Shown here one piece after another: positions 41,232 to 49,399 of a stretch of 64,000 bases of DNA. The stretch comes from Burkholderiales bacterium (GTDB lineage Bacteria > Pseudomonadota > Gammaproteobacteria > Burkholderiales > SG8-39), in the NCBI GenBank assembly GCA_017880775.1, contig JADGRQ010000015.1:22749-86748 (forward strand), written 5' to 3'. Numbering within the stretch: position 1 is the stretch's first letter; each line of letters opens with the position of its first letter. The notes beneath the pieces are model-generated. The model was not told the DNA's origin. It saw nothing but the letters and a program-made list of their open reading frames with translations, and ran no database searches. The position numbers and the translations under genes were made by a program.

Positions 41232-42359
41232 TTACGCGGCGATGCCGTGCACCGCGAGCAGTTGCTTCATCCGCGCGCAGGCAAGCGGCGGGTCGGCAAG
41301 CAGCCCCGCGGCGTCTGCTAGGCGGAACAGCTCGGCCAGGTGCAGGATATTCCGGGCCGATTGCTGGCCGCCGAGCATTACAAAATGCTCCTGGTGTCCA
41401 TTCAGCCAGGCCATGAACACTACGCCGGTCTTGTAGAAGCGGGTCGGCGAGCAGAAGATGTGACGTGACAGCGGTACCGTCGGTGCGAGGATCGCGTGGT
41501 AAGCGGCGCGGTCGTCCGCAGCAAGCGCGGAGAGTGCCGCCGAGGCCGCCGGCGCGATCGAATCGAAGATGCCGAGCAGCGCCTCCGAATGGCTCTGCGC
41601 GTCGCCTTCGATCAATTCGGCGAAATTGAAATCGTCGCCGGTGTACATCGCCACGCCTTGGGGCAGGCGCCGGCGCATCGCGATCTCCTTGTCCTTGTCG
41701 AGCAGAGAGATCTTGATACCCTCGACCTTCGCTGCGTTGCGTCGCAGCATGTCGAGGCACACATCCATCGCCTTGTTGTGGTCCGTATATCCCCAGTAGC
41801 CTTCCAGCGCCGGGTCGAACATCTCGCCCAGCCAGTGGATGAACACCGGCTGCTTCACCTGCGAGAGGATGCGATCGTAGACCCGCGCGTAGTCGTCGGG
41901 CGACTTTGCGCAGGCCGCGAGCGCGCGGCTCGCCATCAGGATGATGCGCCCGCCGAGCTTTTCGATCGCCGCGCACTGCATCTCATAGGCCGCGATGACC
42001 TGCTCGAACTTCAGGTCCTGCGTCGGCGCAAGATGGTCGGTGCCGGCGCCGGAGGCGACGAAGGCCCCCGGCACGTCCTTCGCGGCATCGAGCGTGCGGC
42101 GCACCAGTTCGAGCGAGTTGGTCCAGTCGAGGCCCATGCCGCGCTGCGCCGTATCCATCGCCTCGGCGATGCCGAGGCCCCAGGACCAGAGATGCTTCCG
42201 GTAGGCGATCGTCGCGTCCCAGTCGATCGCCGCCTCGAGCCAGGGATCCCTGGTCGACAACGGGTCGGCGACGACGTGGGCCGCACCGAGCGCGCGCCGC
42301 GTGAAGGGCTTCGACGGCCGCTCGAACACGCGCGGCGCGCGCACCGAGAAATTCTCCAT
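41232..42359 (-). CDS. DUF993 family protein (DHDPS-like aldolase fold)
   Basis: This is a 375-residue member of the DUF993 group of the dihydrodipicolinate synthase superfamily. It has the conserved WSWGLGIAEAMDTAQRGMGL, RTLDAAKDVPGAFVASGAGT and HWLGEMFDPALEGYWGY. VEGIKISLLDKDKEIAMRRR contains a candidate Schiff-base Lys. The activity is unknown, and an aldol cleavage or dehydration of a keto-sugar would suit the fold. The frame is open upstream to a CTG directly after the Gfo/Idh stop and would add LTIKLPKADGR, which looks like a real first strand. The true start may therefore be that CTG. Confidence 0.82.
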   Translation of the reverse strand: MENFSVRAPRVFERPSKPFTRRALGAAHVVADPLSTRDPWLEAAIDWDATIAYRKHLWSWGLGIAEAMDTAQRGMGLDWTNSLELVRRTLDAAKDVPGAFVASGAGTDHLAPTQDLKFEQVIAAYEMQCAAIEKLGGRIILMASRALAACAKSPDDYARVYDRILSQVKQPVFIHWLGEMFDPALEGYWGYTDHNKAMDVCLDMLRRNAAKVEGIKISLLDKDKEIAMRRRLPQGVAMYTGDDFNFAELIEGDAQSHSEALLGIFDSIAPAASAALSALAADDRAAYHAILAPTVPLSRHIFCSPTRFYKTGVVFMAWLNGHQEHFVMLGGQQSARNILHLAELFRLADAAGLLADPPLACARMKQLLAVHGIAA

Positions 42360-42411
42360 GCGGCCGTCGGCCTTCGGCAGCTTGATCGTCAGGATTGCGT
42401 CGCGTTTCAGG

Positions 42412-43563
42412 TCACACCTTCAATGCGGGCACATCCAGCCACTTGCGTTCTTTCCAGCTCTTCAACCCGAGTTCCGCGAGCTGCACGCCCTTGGCGCCTT
42501 CGAGCAGTCCCCAGCGGAACTCGCCCTCACCCGCGACGTGCTTCAGGAACAGCTCCCATTGCACCTTGAAAGCGTTGTCGTAGTAGGCGTTGTCCGGCAC
42601 TTCCTGCCAGCCCGCGTAGAAGTCGATCGGTTGCGGGATGTCCGGGTTCCATACCGGCTTGGGCGTGTTGACGCGCGACTGCGTGCGGCAGCCGCGCAGG
42701 CCCGCGACCGCCGAGCCATGCGTGCCGTCCACCTGCAACGTGAGCAGGTCGTCGCGCCTCACCCGCACGCACCACGAAGAGTTGAAGTGCGCGATCACGT
42801 CGCCGGCGAGTTCGAAGGTCGCGTAGGCCGCGTCGTCCGACGTGGCCTTGTATTTCTTCCCGTTTTCGTCCCAGCGCGTGGGGATGTGCGTCGCGCCGAG
42901 GCAGGACACCGCCTTTACGTCCCCGAACAGGTTGTCCAGCACGTAGCGCCAGTGGCACAGCATGTCGAGGATGATGCCGCCGCCGTCCTCCGTGCGGTAG
43001 TTCCACGACGGGCGCTGCGCCGGCTGCCAGTCGCCCTCGAACACCCAGTAGCCGAACTCCCCGCGCACCGACAGGATCCTGCCGAAAAAGCCCGTATCGC
43101 GCAGCATCGCCAGCTTGAGCAGTCCGGGCAGCCAGAGCTTGTCCTGCACCACGCCGTGCTTGACGCCCGCCTTGTTTGCCGCGCGCACCAGCTCCATGGC
43201 CTGCGCGAGGCTGGTAGCCACCGGCTTTTCGCAATAGACGTGTTTGCCGGCGGCGATCGCTTTGTGCAGCAGCTTCGGGCGCAGTTGCGTCGAGGCGGCA
43301 TCGAAGAACACCGTGTCGCCCCGCTTGCCGAGCGCCTGATCGAGGTCGGTGCTCCAGCGCGCGACGCCGTGCGCCTTCGCCAGACGCTCGAGCTTGTCGG
43401 CGTTTCGCCCGATCAGCAGCGGGTCGGGCATCAGGCGCGTGCCGTCGGCGAGCGCCACGCCGCCCGCGTCGCGGATCGCGAGGATCGAGCGCACCAGATG
43501 CTGGTTGGTGCCCATGCGGCCGGTCACGCCGTTCATGATGATGCCGATGCGCTTTTCCGCCAT
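42412..43563 (-). CDS. Gfo/Idh/MocA-family oxidoreductase
   Basis: This is a 383-residue NAD(P)-dependent sugar or cyclitol dehydrogenase. The Rossmann start is KRIGIIMNGVTGRMGTNQHL, and the family motif is AGKHVYCEKPVATSLAQAME with the catalytic Lys. GGGIILDMLCHWRYVLDNLF carries the downstream acid and His. It leads the unit with DUF993 and the TIM-barrel isomerase, in which it would oxidise a sugar to a keto form. A TetR-type operator lies 37 bases before its ATG. Confidence 0.9.
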   Translation of the reverse strand: MAEKRIGIIMNGVTGRMGTNQHLVRSILAIRDAGGVALADGTRLMPDPLLIGRNADKLERLAKAHGVARWSTDLDQALGKRGDTVFFDAASTQLRPKLLHKAIAAGKHVYCEKPVATSLAQAMELVRAANKAGVKHGVVQDKLWLPGLLKLAMLRDTGFFGRILSVRGEFGYWVFEGDWQPAQRPSWNYRTEDGGGIILDMLCHWRYVLDNLFGDVKAVSCLGATHIPTRWDENGKKYKATSDDAAYATFELAGDVIAHFNSSWCVRVRRDDLLTLQVDGTHGSAVAGLRGCRTQSRVNTPKPVWNPDIPQPIDFYAGWQEVPDNAYYDNAFKVQWELFLKHVAGEGEFRWGLLEGAKGVQLAELGLKSWKERKWLDVPALKV

Positions 43564-43599
43564 GCACGCCCCGTTCGCAACATGCGAGTTGCTGGAAGT

Positions 43600-43613
43600 T
43601 AACCGGATGGTTA
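43600..43613. promoter_or_regulatory. TetR-type operator, copy 1 (TAACC-N4-GGTTA)
   Basis: TAACC-GGAT-GGTTA is a perfect five-plus-five inverted repeat between the Gfo/Idh gene and the divergent ring-dioxygenase-beta gene. The same pattern recurs at two further divergent promoter regions in this window. Copy 3 read on the opposite strand shares ACCGGATGGTTA with this copy. Confidence 0.7.
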
Positions 43614-43644
43614 CTCGCGCGAGTGTCGCGCCTCCGCGCCGCGC

Positions 43645-43675
43645 CTGTCAAGGCGCCGGGCTGCTCTGCTAGAAT
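43645..43675 (+). promoter_or_regulatory. Possible promoter of the dioxygenase-beta-like gene
   Basis: TAGAAT (five of six to the -10) is preceded by CTGTCA at a wide spacing of 19 bases. It lies downstream of operator copy 1 and about 30 bases before the ATG. The -35 is weak, so this is tentative. Confidence 0.35.
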
Positions 43676-43706
43676 CGCGAGTACCCCGACCGGCCTGGAG
43701 CACGCG

Positions 43707-44180
43707 ATGCTGACCTCCGAGGAGCGCCTGGACCTGCAGGAGTTCTATTTTCGCTACACCGAGTGCCTCGACGGCGGCCGTCTGCAGCACTGGCCCGAGT
43801 TCTTCACCGACCCGTGCGTGTACCGTGTGACCACCCTGCGCGGCATGCGCATGGGGCCCGATGAAGACCTGGTGAGCTTCGACAGCAAGTCGATCATGCT
43901 CGATCGCATCGTGGCGCTCGACCAGTCGGAGGACTTCGAGCCGCACCATCAGCGACATTTCATCACCAACGTGCGCGCCCAGACCACCGAGGACCACGAG
44001 TTGCGCGTGTTCGCCAACCTGCTGGTGATCCGCACCTTCCCGGGGAAGCGTTCGGAATTGTTCGTCTCGGGTTGCTACCAGGACCGCGTGGTGAGCCTCG
44101 GCGGGCGCCTCAAGTTCCAGGAAAAGCTGGTGATCCTCGACTCGGAAGAGGCGCCCGACGAGCTGATCTACCCGGTCTAA
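43707..44180 (+). CDS. Ring-hydroxylating dioxygenase beta-subunit-like (NTF2 fold) protein
   Basis: This is a 157-residue protein resembling small subunits of aromatic-ring dioxygenases. It has RLDLQEFYFRYTECLDGGRL, WPEFFTDPCVYRV, RHFITNVRAQTTEDHELRVF and a C-terminal LKFQEKLVILDSEE. No alpha (Rieske) subunit or reductase is in the window, so it either partners a distant alpha subunit or has a separate enzymatic role, as other NTF2-fold proteins do. It is divergent from the Gfo/Idh unit across the TetR-type operator. The 136-base gap after it contains nothing recognised. Confidence 0.75.
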   Translation: MLTSEERLDLQEFYFRYTECLDGGRLQHWPEFFTDPCVYRVTTLRGMRMGPDEDLVSFDSKSIMLDRIVALDQSEDFEPHHQRHFITNVRAQTTEDHELRVFANLLVIRTFPGKRSELFVSGCYQDRVVSLGGRLKFQEKLVILDSEEAPDELIYPV

Positions 44181-44316
44181 CGCGCCACATCGCCGCCCGA
44201 AAATCGGGGGCAGACGAGTTCACCCACCATCGACGTCAGTGCTCCGGCCGTGCCGCAGCCAGCCGATCGCCGCACGATCCATCCCGCGATAAAGATTCAC
44301 CCCCATTCTCCTCGCG

Positions 44317-45192
44317 TCAAAATCGATACAGCTGCACCGCGTTCTTCGCAAACAGCGGCGCGCGCACGGAGTCATCCGGCAACCAGGATTCGAGCAGTTC
44401 GAGCAGGTCGGCGTCGTTGGGCATGTCGCGCGCGAGCCCCGGGTGCGGCCAGTTGGTCCCCCACACGCAGCGGTCCGGACGCTCGGCGAGCAGCGTCCGC
44501 ACGATGGGCCGCATGTCCTCAAAATGCGGCGGACCCGAGTCCGAGAGACGGTAGAAGCTCGAAATCTTGGTCCAGCAGTCATCGCGCTCCGCGAGCAGCC
44601 GTCGGACCACAGTGAAGCCCGGCGCGTTGACTCCTTCGCCGCCGCGCACGCGGCCCATGTGATCGAACACCAGCGTCACCGGGCAGCGGCGCAGGCGCGG
44701 CTCAAGCCCGACCCAGTCGCTCGAGCGGGCGATGTTGATCTCGATGTGCCAGCCGAGCGGCGCGACGCGGCGCGCGATGGCTTCCAGATTGGCCGTCGTC
44801 GCGCCAGTGGCAAACTGGTCCATCAGCCGCGCGGCGCGGAAACCCGCTGCATCGAGGCTTTTCAACTCAGCATCGGTCACGTCCGGCCGAACGACCGCAA
44901 CCCCGACGAAACGTCCAGGATGCTCCTGCAGAAAGTCCGCGGTAATCGAATTGTCGAATCCGTACGGGCTGCCGTGCACCTGCACTCCGCGCGCGATGCC
45001 GAGCGAGGCGTGCAGCGCGAGCCAGGCTTCGCGCGTGCAGAGCGGCGGCGAATACTTGCGCCCGCCGGCCAGACGATAGCGCTCGAAACGGTCGAAGATA
45101 TGCGCGTGGCAATCAACCGTTCCCGAGGGAAGCGGCCGTTGCGGCGCGCGCAGCCGCGCATCCGGCGCCAGAACGTCGGGAGACTCGGCCAT
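44317..45192 (-). CDS. Amidohydrolase-family TIM barrel (PDC-hydrolase-like)
   Basis: This is a 291-residue amidohydrolase-2 type protein. TVDCHAHIFDRFERYRLAGG carries the first metal His pair. VQVHGSPYGFDN, VTLVFDHMGRVRGGEGVN and CVWGTNWPHPGLARDMPNDA match 2-pyrone-4,6-dicarboxylate lactonase relatives. It would hydrolyse a lactone or decarboxylate an aromatic acid. It starts three bases after the Bug receptor stop and is the last gene of the operon that begins with the 353-residue DHDPS-like gene. Confidence 0.85.
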   Translation of the reverse strand: MAESPDVLAPDARLRAPQRPLPSGTVDCHAHIFDRFERYRLAGGRKYSPPLCTREAWLALHASLGIARGVQVHGSPYGFDNSITADFLQEHPGRFVGVAVVRPDVTDAELKSLDAAGFRAARLMDQFATGATTANLEAIARRVAPLGWHIEINIARSSDWVGLEPRLRRCPVTLVFDHMGRVRGGEGVNAPGFTVVRRLLAERDDCWTKISSFYRLSDSGPPHFEDMRPIVRTLLAERPDRCVWGTNWPHPGLARDMPNDADLLELLESWLPDDSVRAPLFAKNAVQLYRF

Positions 45193-45194
45193 GC

Positions 45195-46163
45195 TCAATC
45201 AATCACGATGTTGGCTTCGCGCGCGAGGCTGCGCCACTTTTCATAATCGGCGCGCACGTAGGCGGCAAACTCGGGCTGGCCCATGTCCATGATCTCCACG
45301 CCCATCGAGCGGTAGCGCTCACGCACCGCCTCATTCGCCATCGCTTTCTTCAGCGCCACGTGCAGTTTCTCGGCCACCGCCGGCGGCACGCCCGCCGGCG
45401 CGAAAATACCGGTAAAAGTAGCCGCTTCGTAGCCCCTGACCCCGAGTTCGTCGAATGTCGGTACGTTCGGCAGCTGCGCGGAGCGCTGCTTCGAAGATAT
45501 CGCCAGCGCCTTGAGCCGCCCGTTGCGAATGTGCTCGATCGAGGCGGTGAGCTGATCCATCATGCTCTCCACCTGGCTGCCGAGCAGGTCCGTGATCGCC
45601 GGGCCGCTGCCCTTGTACGGCACGTGAAGCAGGCGCAGATTTGCCTGGCGCATCAGCAGTTCGATCGCGAGGTGGTTGGACGAACCGTTGCCGGCGGATG
45701 CCACGCTCACCTGCCCGGGGTTGGCCCGTGCGCGGGCCGCGTACTCGGCGTAATTCTGTGCCGGCGCCTTCGGCGCCGCGGTGAGCACGATCGCGACCGA
45801 CTGGATCGGGCCGATCGCCACGAAGTCCTTGAGCGGATCGTAGGGCAGATTCTTGAACACCGCGGGGCCCGAGGTCACGGTGCCGCTCGATCCGAGCAGA
45901 AGGGTGTAGCCATCGGGCGCGGACTTCGCCACCGCGGCCGTGCCGATGGTGCCGCCGGCGCCGGCGCGGTTGTCCACGATCACCTGCTGGCCGAGCGCCT
46001 CGCCGAGCGCCGGCGCGAGCGTGCGCGCGGTGATATCCACATTGCCGCCGGGCGGCCACGGCACGATGATCCTTACTGGACGGTTGGGGAACTCCTGAGC
46101 CTGAGTGGCGGCGCCGCATGCGGCGAACAACAGAAATCCGATGAATCGTGCAAACCTGCTCAT
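45195..46163 (-). CDS. Bug/TctC-family periplasmic solute receptor
   Basis: This is a 322-residue receptor with signal peptide (MSRFARFIGFLLFAACGAAT). It has FPNRPVRIIVPWPPGGNVDI, VDNRAGAGGTIGTAAVAKSA and LLHVPYKGSGPAITDLLGSQ. The ATG overlaps the GDPD stop (ATGA). It sits in a TetR-controlled operon with an ABC permease and ATPase, but Bug receptors do not normally work with ABC systems. Its permease is presumably elsewhere. Confidence 0.88.
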   Translation of the reverse strand: MSRFARFIGFLLFAACGAATQAQEFPNRPVRIIVPWPPGGNVDITARTLAPALGEALGQQVIVDNRAGAGGTIGTAAVAKSAPDGYTLLLGSSGTVTSGPAVFKNLPYDPLKDFVAIGPIQSVAIVLTAAPKAPAQNYAEYAARARANPGQVSVASAGNGSSNHLAIELLMRQANLRLLHVPYKGSGPAITDLLGSQVESMMDQLTASIEHIRNGRLKALAISSKQRSAQLPNVPTFDELGVRGYEAATFTGIFAPAGVPPAVAEKLHVALKKAMANEAVRERYRSMGVEIMDMGQPEFAAYVRADYEKWRSLAREANIVID

Positions 46164-47119
46164 GGTAGTTGCCTCCGCTTGCGTTCTTCAACCAGCTTCT
46201 TCATCAGGTCCGGCCGGTCGGTGATGATTCCGTCCACGCCGAGATCGAGCATGCGGCCGCCGGCCTCGGCATCGTTTACCGTCCAGACCACGACCTTGAG
46301 TCCGAGCCGTTTCGCGATTTTCATCTTTTCCGCGTCGAGGTCACCATAATAGGGCGACCACGCGGCGCCACCCGCAGCCTTCACCATTGCCGGAACCGAA
46401 CCATGCTCGCCGAGATGAAATCCCGCGGTCCAGCGCGAAGCTTCCGGCCCGGCGGCCCCGACGTTGTCGAACCAAGATTGTTGTGCGGAGAGATAGACAG
46501 TCGGAATTTCCGGCGCGATGCGCTGCGCCGCCTGCAGCGCACGCCAGTCGAACGACTGGATGGTCGCGCGCCCGCCCATTCCCGCCCTGCGGATCTCCGC
46601 GATCAGCGCCTGCGCGAACGGCTCGGGCGCGAGCGTCTCGTCCGGGAACGCGGGATGGGTCTTGATCTCGATGTTGAAGCGCACGCGTTGGTCGCCCTTG
46701 TCCCGCACCATCGCAAACAGGTCCGCAAGCCGCGGAATGCGTGTGCCGTCCACCGGCTGTTGGTCCGGATTGCGCTCGGCGTAGTTCGTGCCGGGCTTCA
46801 GGCGTCCGACGTCGTACTGCTGGAGTTCCGCGAACGTCAGCGCATGGATCGGCGGGCCTTTCTTCTCCAGCCGTTTTCCGTCCCGGTCGCGCGCGATATC
46901 GGGGTTGAGCGCCAGATCGTGATGAATCACGACGACGCCGTCGCGGGTCACACCGGTATCGAGTTCGAGCGTGTCGACACCGAGCGCCAGCGCGCGCGCA
47001 AAGGCCGGGAGCGTATTCTCCGGCGCCAGGCCCCGCGCCCCTCGGTGACCCTGCAGGTCGACCGCGGTTGCGACCGACGCGAACAGCGTGAACGCCACGC
47101 CGAACATAGTGTGAATCAT
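46160..47119 (-). CDS. glpQ: Exported glycerophosphodiester phosphodiesterase
   Basis: This is a 319-residue GDPD-family enzyme with a signal peptide (MIHTMFGVAFTLFASVATAV). The catalytic start is QGHRGARGLAPENTLPAFAR. The metal and acid residues lie in ELDTGVTRDGVVVIHHDLAL. VRFNIEIKTHP, IQSFDWRAL and VVVWTVNDAEAGGRMLDLGV complete the barrel. It would release an alcohol and glycerol phosphate from deacylated phospholipids in the periplasm. It lies 25 bases after the tetR stop, inside the operon. Confidence 0.9.
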   Translation of the reverse strand: MIHTMFGVAFTLFASVATAVDLQGHRGARGLAPENTLPAFARALALGVDTLELDTGVTRDGVVVIHHDLALNPDIARDRDGKRLEKKGPPIHALTFAELQQYDVGRLKPGTNYAERNPDQQPVDGTRIPRLADLFAMVRDKGDQRVRFNIEIKTHPAFPDETLAPEPFAQALIAEIRRAGMGGRATIQSFDWRALQAAQRIAPEIPTVYLSAQQSWFDNVGAAGPEASRWTAGFHLGEHGSVPAMVKAAGGAAWSPYYGDLDAEKMKIAKRLGLKVVVWTVNDAEAGGRMLDLGVDGIITDRPDLMKKLVEERKRRQLP

Positions 47120-47144
47120 CGCGATGCGTCGTTCGATGCGCACG

Positions 47145-47798
47145 TCACGGCCGCAGATAGCCAAGCACCACCTCCACCATGTGCGCCGCGCGCCGCTCCA
47201 GTTCGCGCTTCGCGGTCAGATTGCGCCCGAAGATCGCCGACAGCGTGTGGGCATTGCCCAGATAGAAGTAGCCGAGCGCCGCAATGGTGATGTAGAGCTG
47301 CACCGGGTCCACCCCGCGGCGAAACAGCTTTTCCCGCCCCCCGCGCTCGAGGATCGTCCCGATCAGCGCGATCAGCGGCGAGTTGAGCGCGCGCGCGCGC
47401 TTCGAACCCTTGATGTGGCGCGCACGGTGCAAATTGGCGCTGTTCAGCAGCGTGACGAATTCCGGGTGCTCGATGTAGTAGCGAAACGTGAAGCGCACCA
47501 GCGCATCGATGGCTTCCTCGGGCGGCACGTCGAGCAGCTTCAACGCCTGCTCCGCCTCGCGGATTTCGGCATACGCGGCCTCGAGCACCGCGCGGAACAG
47601 CGCGTCCTTGTCGCCGAAATAGTAGTACAGCATGCGCTTGTTGGCCGCGGCGCGCACGGCGATGCGGTCGACGCGCGCACCGCCGAGGCCGTGGCGCGCG
47701 AATTCGGCGGTCGCCGCGTCGAGGATCGCGGCGCGCGAGCGCTCGGGGTCGCGGGCGCCATTGGTTCTTCGAACGGTCCTGCGCAGCGCCCCGGCCAT
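47145..47798 (-). CDS. TetR/AcrR-family transcriptional regulator
   Basis: This is a 217-residue repressor. The N-terminal helix-turn-helix spans SRAAILDAATAEFARHGLGG and ARVDRIAVRAAANKRMLYYYF, followed by GDKDALFRAVLEAAYAEIRE. The C-terminal domain (AAIDALVRF-like helices, YITIAALGYFYLGNAHTLSA) is the ligand and dimer domain. It is fourth in a seven-gene minus-strand operon whose promoter region contains a TAACC-N4-GGTTA palindrome. Two further copies stand before nearby divergent genes. I infer that this protein binds all three and is autoregulated. Confidence 0.9.
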   Translation of the reverse strand: MAGALRRTVRRTNGARDPERSRAAILDAATAEFARHGLGGARVDRIAVRAAANKRMLYYYFGDKDALFRAVLEAAYAEIREAEQALKLLDVPPEEAIDALVRFTFRYYIEHPEFVTLLNSANLHRARHIKGSKRARALNSPLIALIGTILERGGREKLFRRGVDPVQLYITIAALGYFYLGNAHTLSAIFGRNLTAKRELERRAAHMVEVVLGYLRP

Positions 47799-47800
47799 GC

Positions 47801-48565
47801 TCACTCCATGCCAAGCAGCTTGTAGATGCGCCGCGTGTAGTCGCCGAAGCGCTCCTGCGTCTTCATTTCGAGCGTGCGCGGGTAGGGCAGCACGATTTCG
47901 AAATTGTCGGCCATCCTCGCGGGGCCCGCGGTTAGCACCACCACTCGCGTGCCGAGGAACACCGCCTCCGAGATGCCGTGGGTGACGAACACGATGGTCT
48001 TGCCCGACTCCTTCCAGATCCTCAGCAGTTCGAGGTTCATCTTCTCGCGCGTCAACGCATCGAGCGCACCGAATGGTTCGTCCATCAGCACCAGCTTCGG
48101 ATCGTGGACCAACGCGCGCGCGATGGCCGCGCGCTGCTGCATGCCGCCCGAGAGTTCATAGGGATATTTGTCTTCGAATCCGCTCAGGCCCACCAGCGCG
48201 AGCAAGCCGTTTGCCCGCTCGCGCGCCGCGGCCATCGGCAGCCCGAGGATCTCGGCGGGCAGCAGCACGTTATCGAGAATGCGCCGCCATTTCAGCAGCA
48301 GCGGCGCCTGAAACACCATGCCGACGTCGCGCGACGGATCGAAGGCGTGCGCGGACGAGCCGATTCTCACCTCGCCACCGTCGTGGCCGTGAAGCCCGGC
48401 CAGGATCTTGAGCAGCGTGGATTTGCCGCAGCCCGAAGGACCGACCAGCGACACCAGCTCGCCGGGCATCACGTCGAAGGTCGCATCCGATATGGCGAGG
48501 AACTCCTCGTGCCCCTTGCGATAGACCTTCCTGACGTTGCGCAGATGAATGAACGGTTCGGTCAT
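47801..48565 (-). CDS. ABC transporter ATP-binding protein (SsuB/TauB type)
   Basis: This is a 254-residue importer ATPase. Walker A is LVGPSGCGKSTLLKILAGLH, the signature is YELSGGMQQRAAIARALVHD, Walker B is LVLMDEPFGALDALTREKMN, and the H-loop is IVFVTHGISEAVFLGTRVVV. It belongs to the nitrate/sulfonate/taurine importer class with the adjacent permease. The ORF track gives a longer frame whose first half is shadow of the permease. The ATG giving MTEPFIHLRNVRKVYR is the start. Confidence 0.93.
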   Translation of the reverse strand: MTEPFIHLRNVRKVYRKGHEEFLAISDATFDVMPGELVSLVGPSGCGKSTLLKILAGLHGHDGGEVRIGSSAHAFDPSRDVGMVFQAPLLLKWRRILDNVLLPAEILGLPMAAARERANGLLALVGLSGFEDKYPYELSGGMQQRAAIARALVHDPKLVLMDEPFGALDALTREKMNLELLRIWKESGKTIVFVTHGISEAVFLGTRVVVLTAGPARMADNFEIVLPYPRTLEMKTQERFGDYTRRIYKLLGME

Positions 48566-48576
48566 CGGTTCATCTC

Positions 48577-49344
48577 TCAGTCGAGCCTCGCATCCTTGAC
48601 CACCAGCAGCCGCTCGAGCGCGAGCACCATGCCGTAAAGTGCCACCCCGATCATGGTGATCAGGATCACCGCCATGAACATCGCCGGGGTATCCAGCGTG
48701 ACCTGCACCTGCAGCATTAGGTAGCCGAGGCCCTTGTCCGAGCCGAGGAACTCGCCGACGATCGCCCCCGCCACCGCCAGGATCGCCGCGACCTTCATGC
48801 CAGAAAAAATGTACGGCAGCGCGCCGGGAAGCTGGATCTTGGTGAACAGCTGCCAGCGCGAGCCGCGCAGCCCGCGCACCAGGTCGAGCAGTTCGGGCTC
48901 GATCTCGCGCAGGCCGCGCGCAGTGGTGAGCAGGATGGGAAACAGCGCGATCGAGAAGGCGATCAGGGTATTGGGCAGCACGCCGTATTTGAACCAGACG
49001 ATGATCAGCGGACCGAGCGCCACCTTGGGGATCATGTTGAGCGAGATCAGCAGCGGCATGAAGAACGTTTCCAGCACCTTCGACCAGGTGAACGCGAGGG
49101 CCAGCGCCACCCCGACGGCCAGCGCGAGGAAATAGCCGCCGAAGATCTCGGTCGCGGTGACCGCGATATTCGCCCACCAGCCGTAGTTCGGCGAGAGCAG
49201 CGCATCGAGCGTCTCGACCGGCGAAGGCATGACGAATTTCGGCACGTTGCCGAGCTTGACGAACAAATACCAGACCACCACCAGCGCGATGTGCGACAGC
49301 ACCGCAAGCGCGTAGCGCGGCAGGGTTTCGTTCAGGCGGTCCAT
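48577..49344 (-). CDS. ABC transporter permease (SsuC/TauC type)
   Basis: This is a 255-residue permease with about six helices. The cytoplasmic EAA-like loop is REIEPELLDLVRGLRGSRWQ with PGALPYIFSGMKVAAILAVA. It pairs with the ATPase gene 11 bases downstream and probably with the NMT1/THI5-like binding protein encoded divergently at about 50.6 kb. Substrates of this class include sulfonates, nitrate, pyrimidine precursors and aromatics. Confidence 0.92.
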   Translation of the reverse strand: MDRLNETLPRYALAVLSHIALVVVWYLFVKLGNVPKFVMPSPVETLDALLSPNYGWWANIAVTATEIFGGYFLALAVGVALALAFTWSKVLETFFMPLLISLNMIPKVALGPLIIVWFKYGVLPNTLIAFSIALFPILLTTARGLREIEPELLDLVRGLRGSRWQLFTKIQLPGALPYIFSGMKVAAILAVAGAIVGEFLGSDKGLGYLMLQVQVTLDTPAMFMAVILITMIGVALYGMVLALERLLVVKDARLD

Positions 49345-49399
49345 AGCGGATCCTCAGGTAATGCGCAGAAACGCGAGCCTCATGCTACGGCATCGAGCT

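Noticed and set aside
44181-44316. CCCGA-AAA-TCGGG hairpin in the convergent gap as terminator
   Set aside because: The stem is short and lacks a T-run. I could not support it as a terminator.
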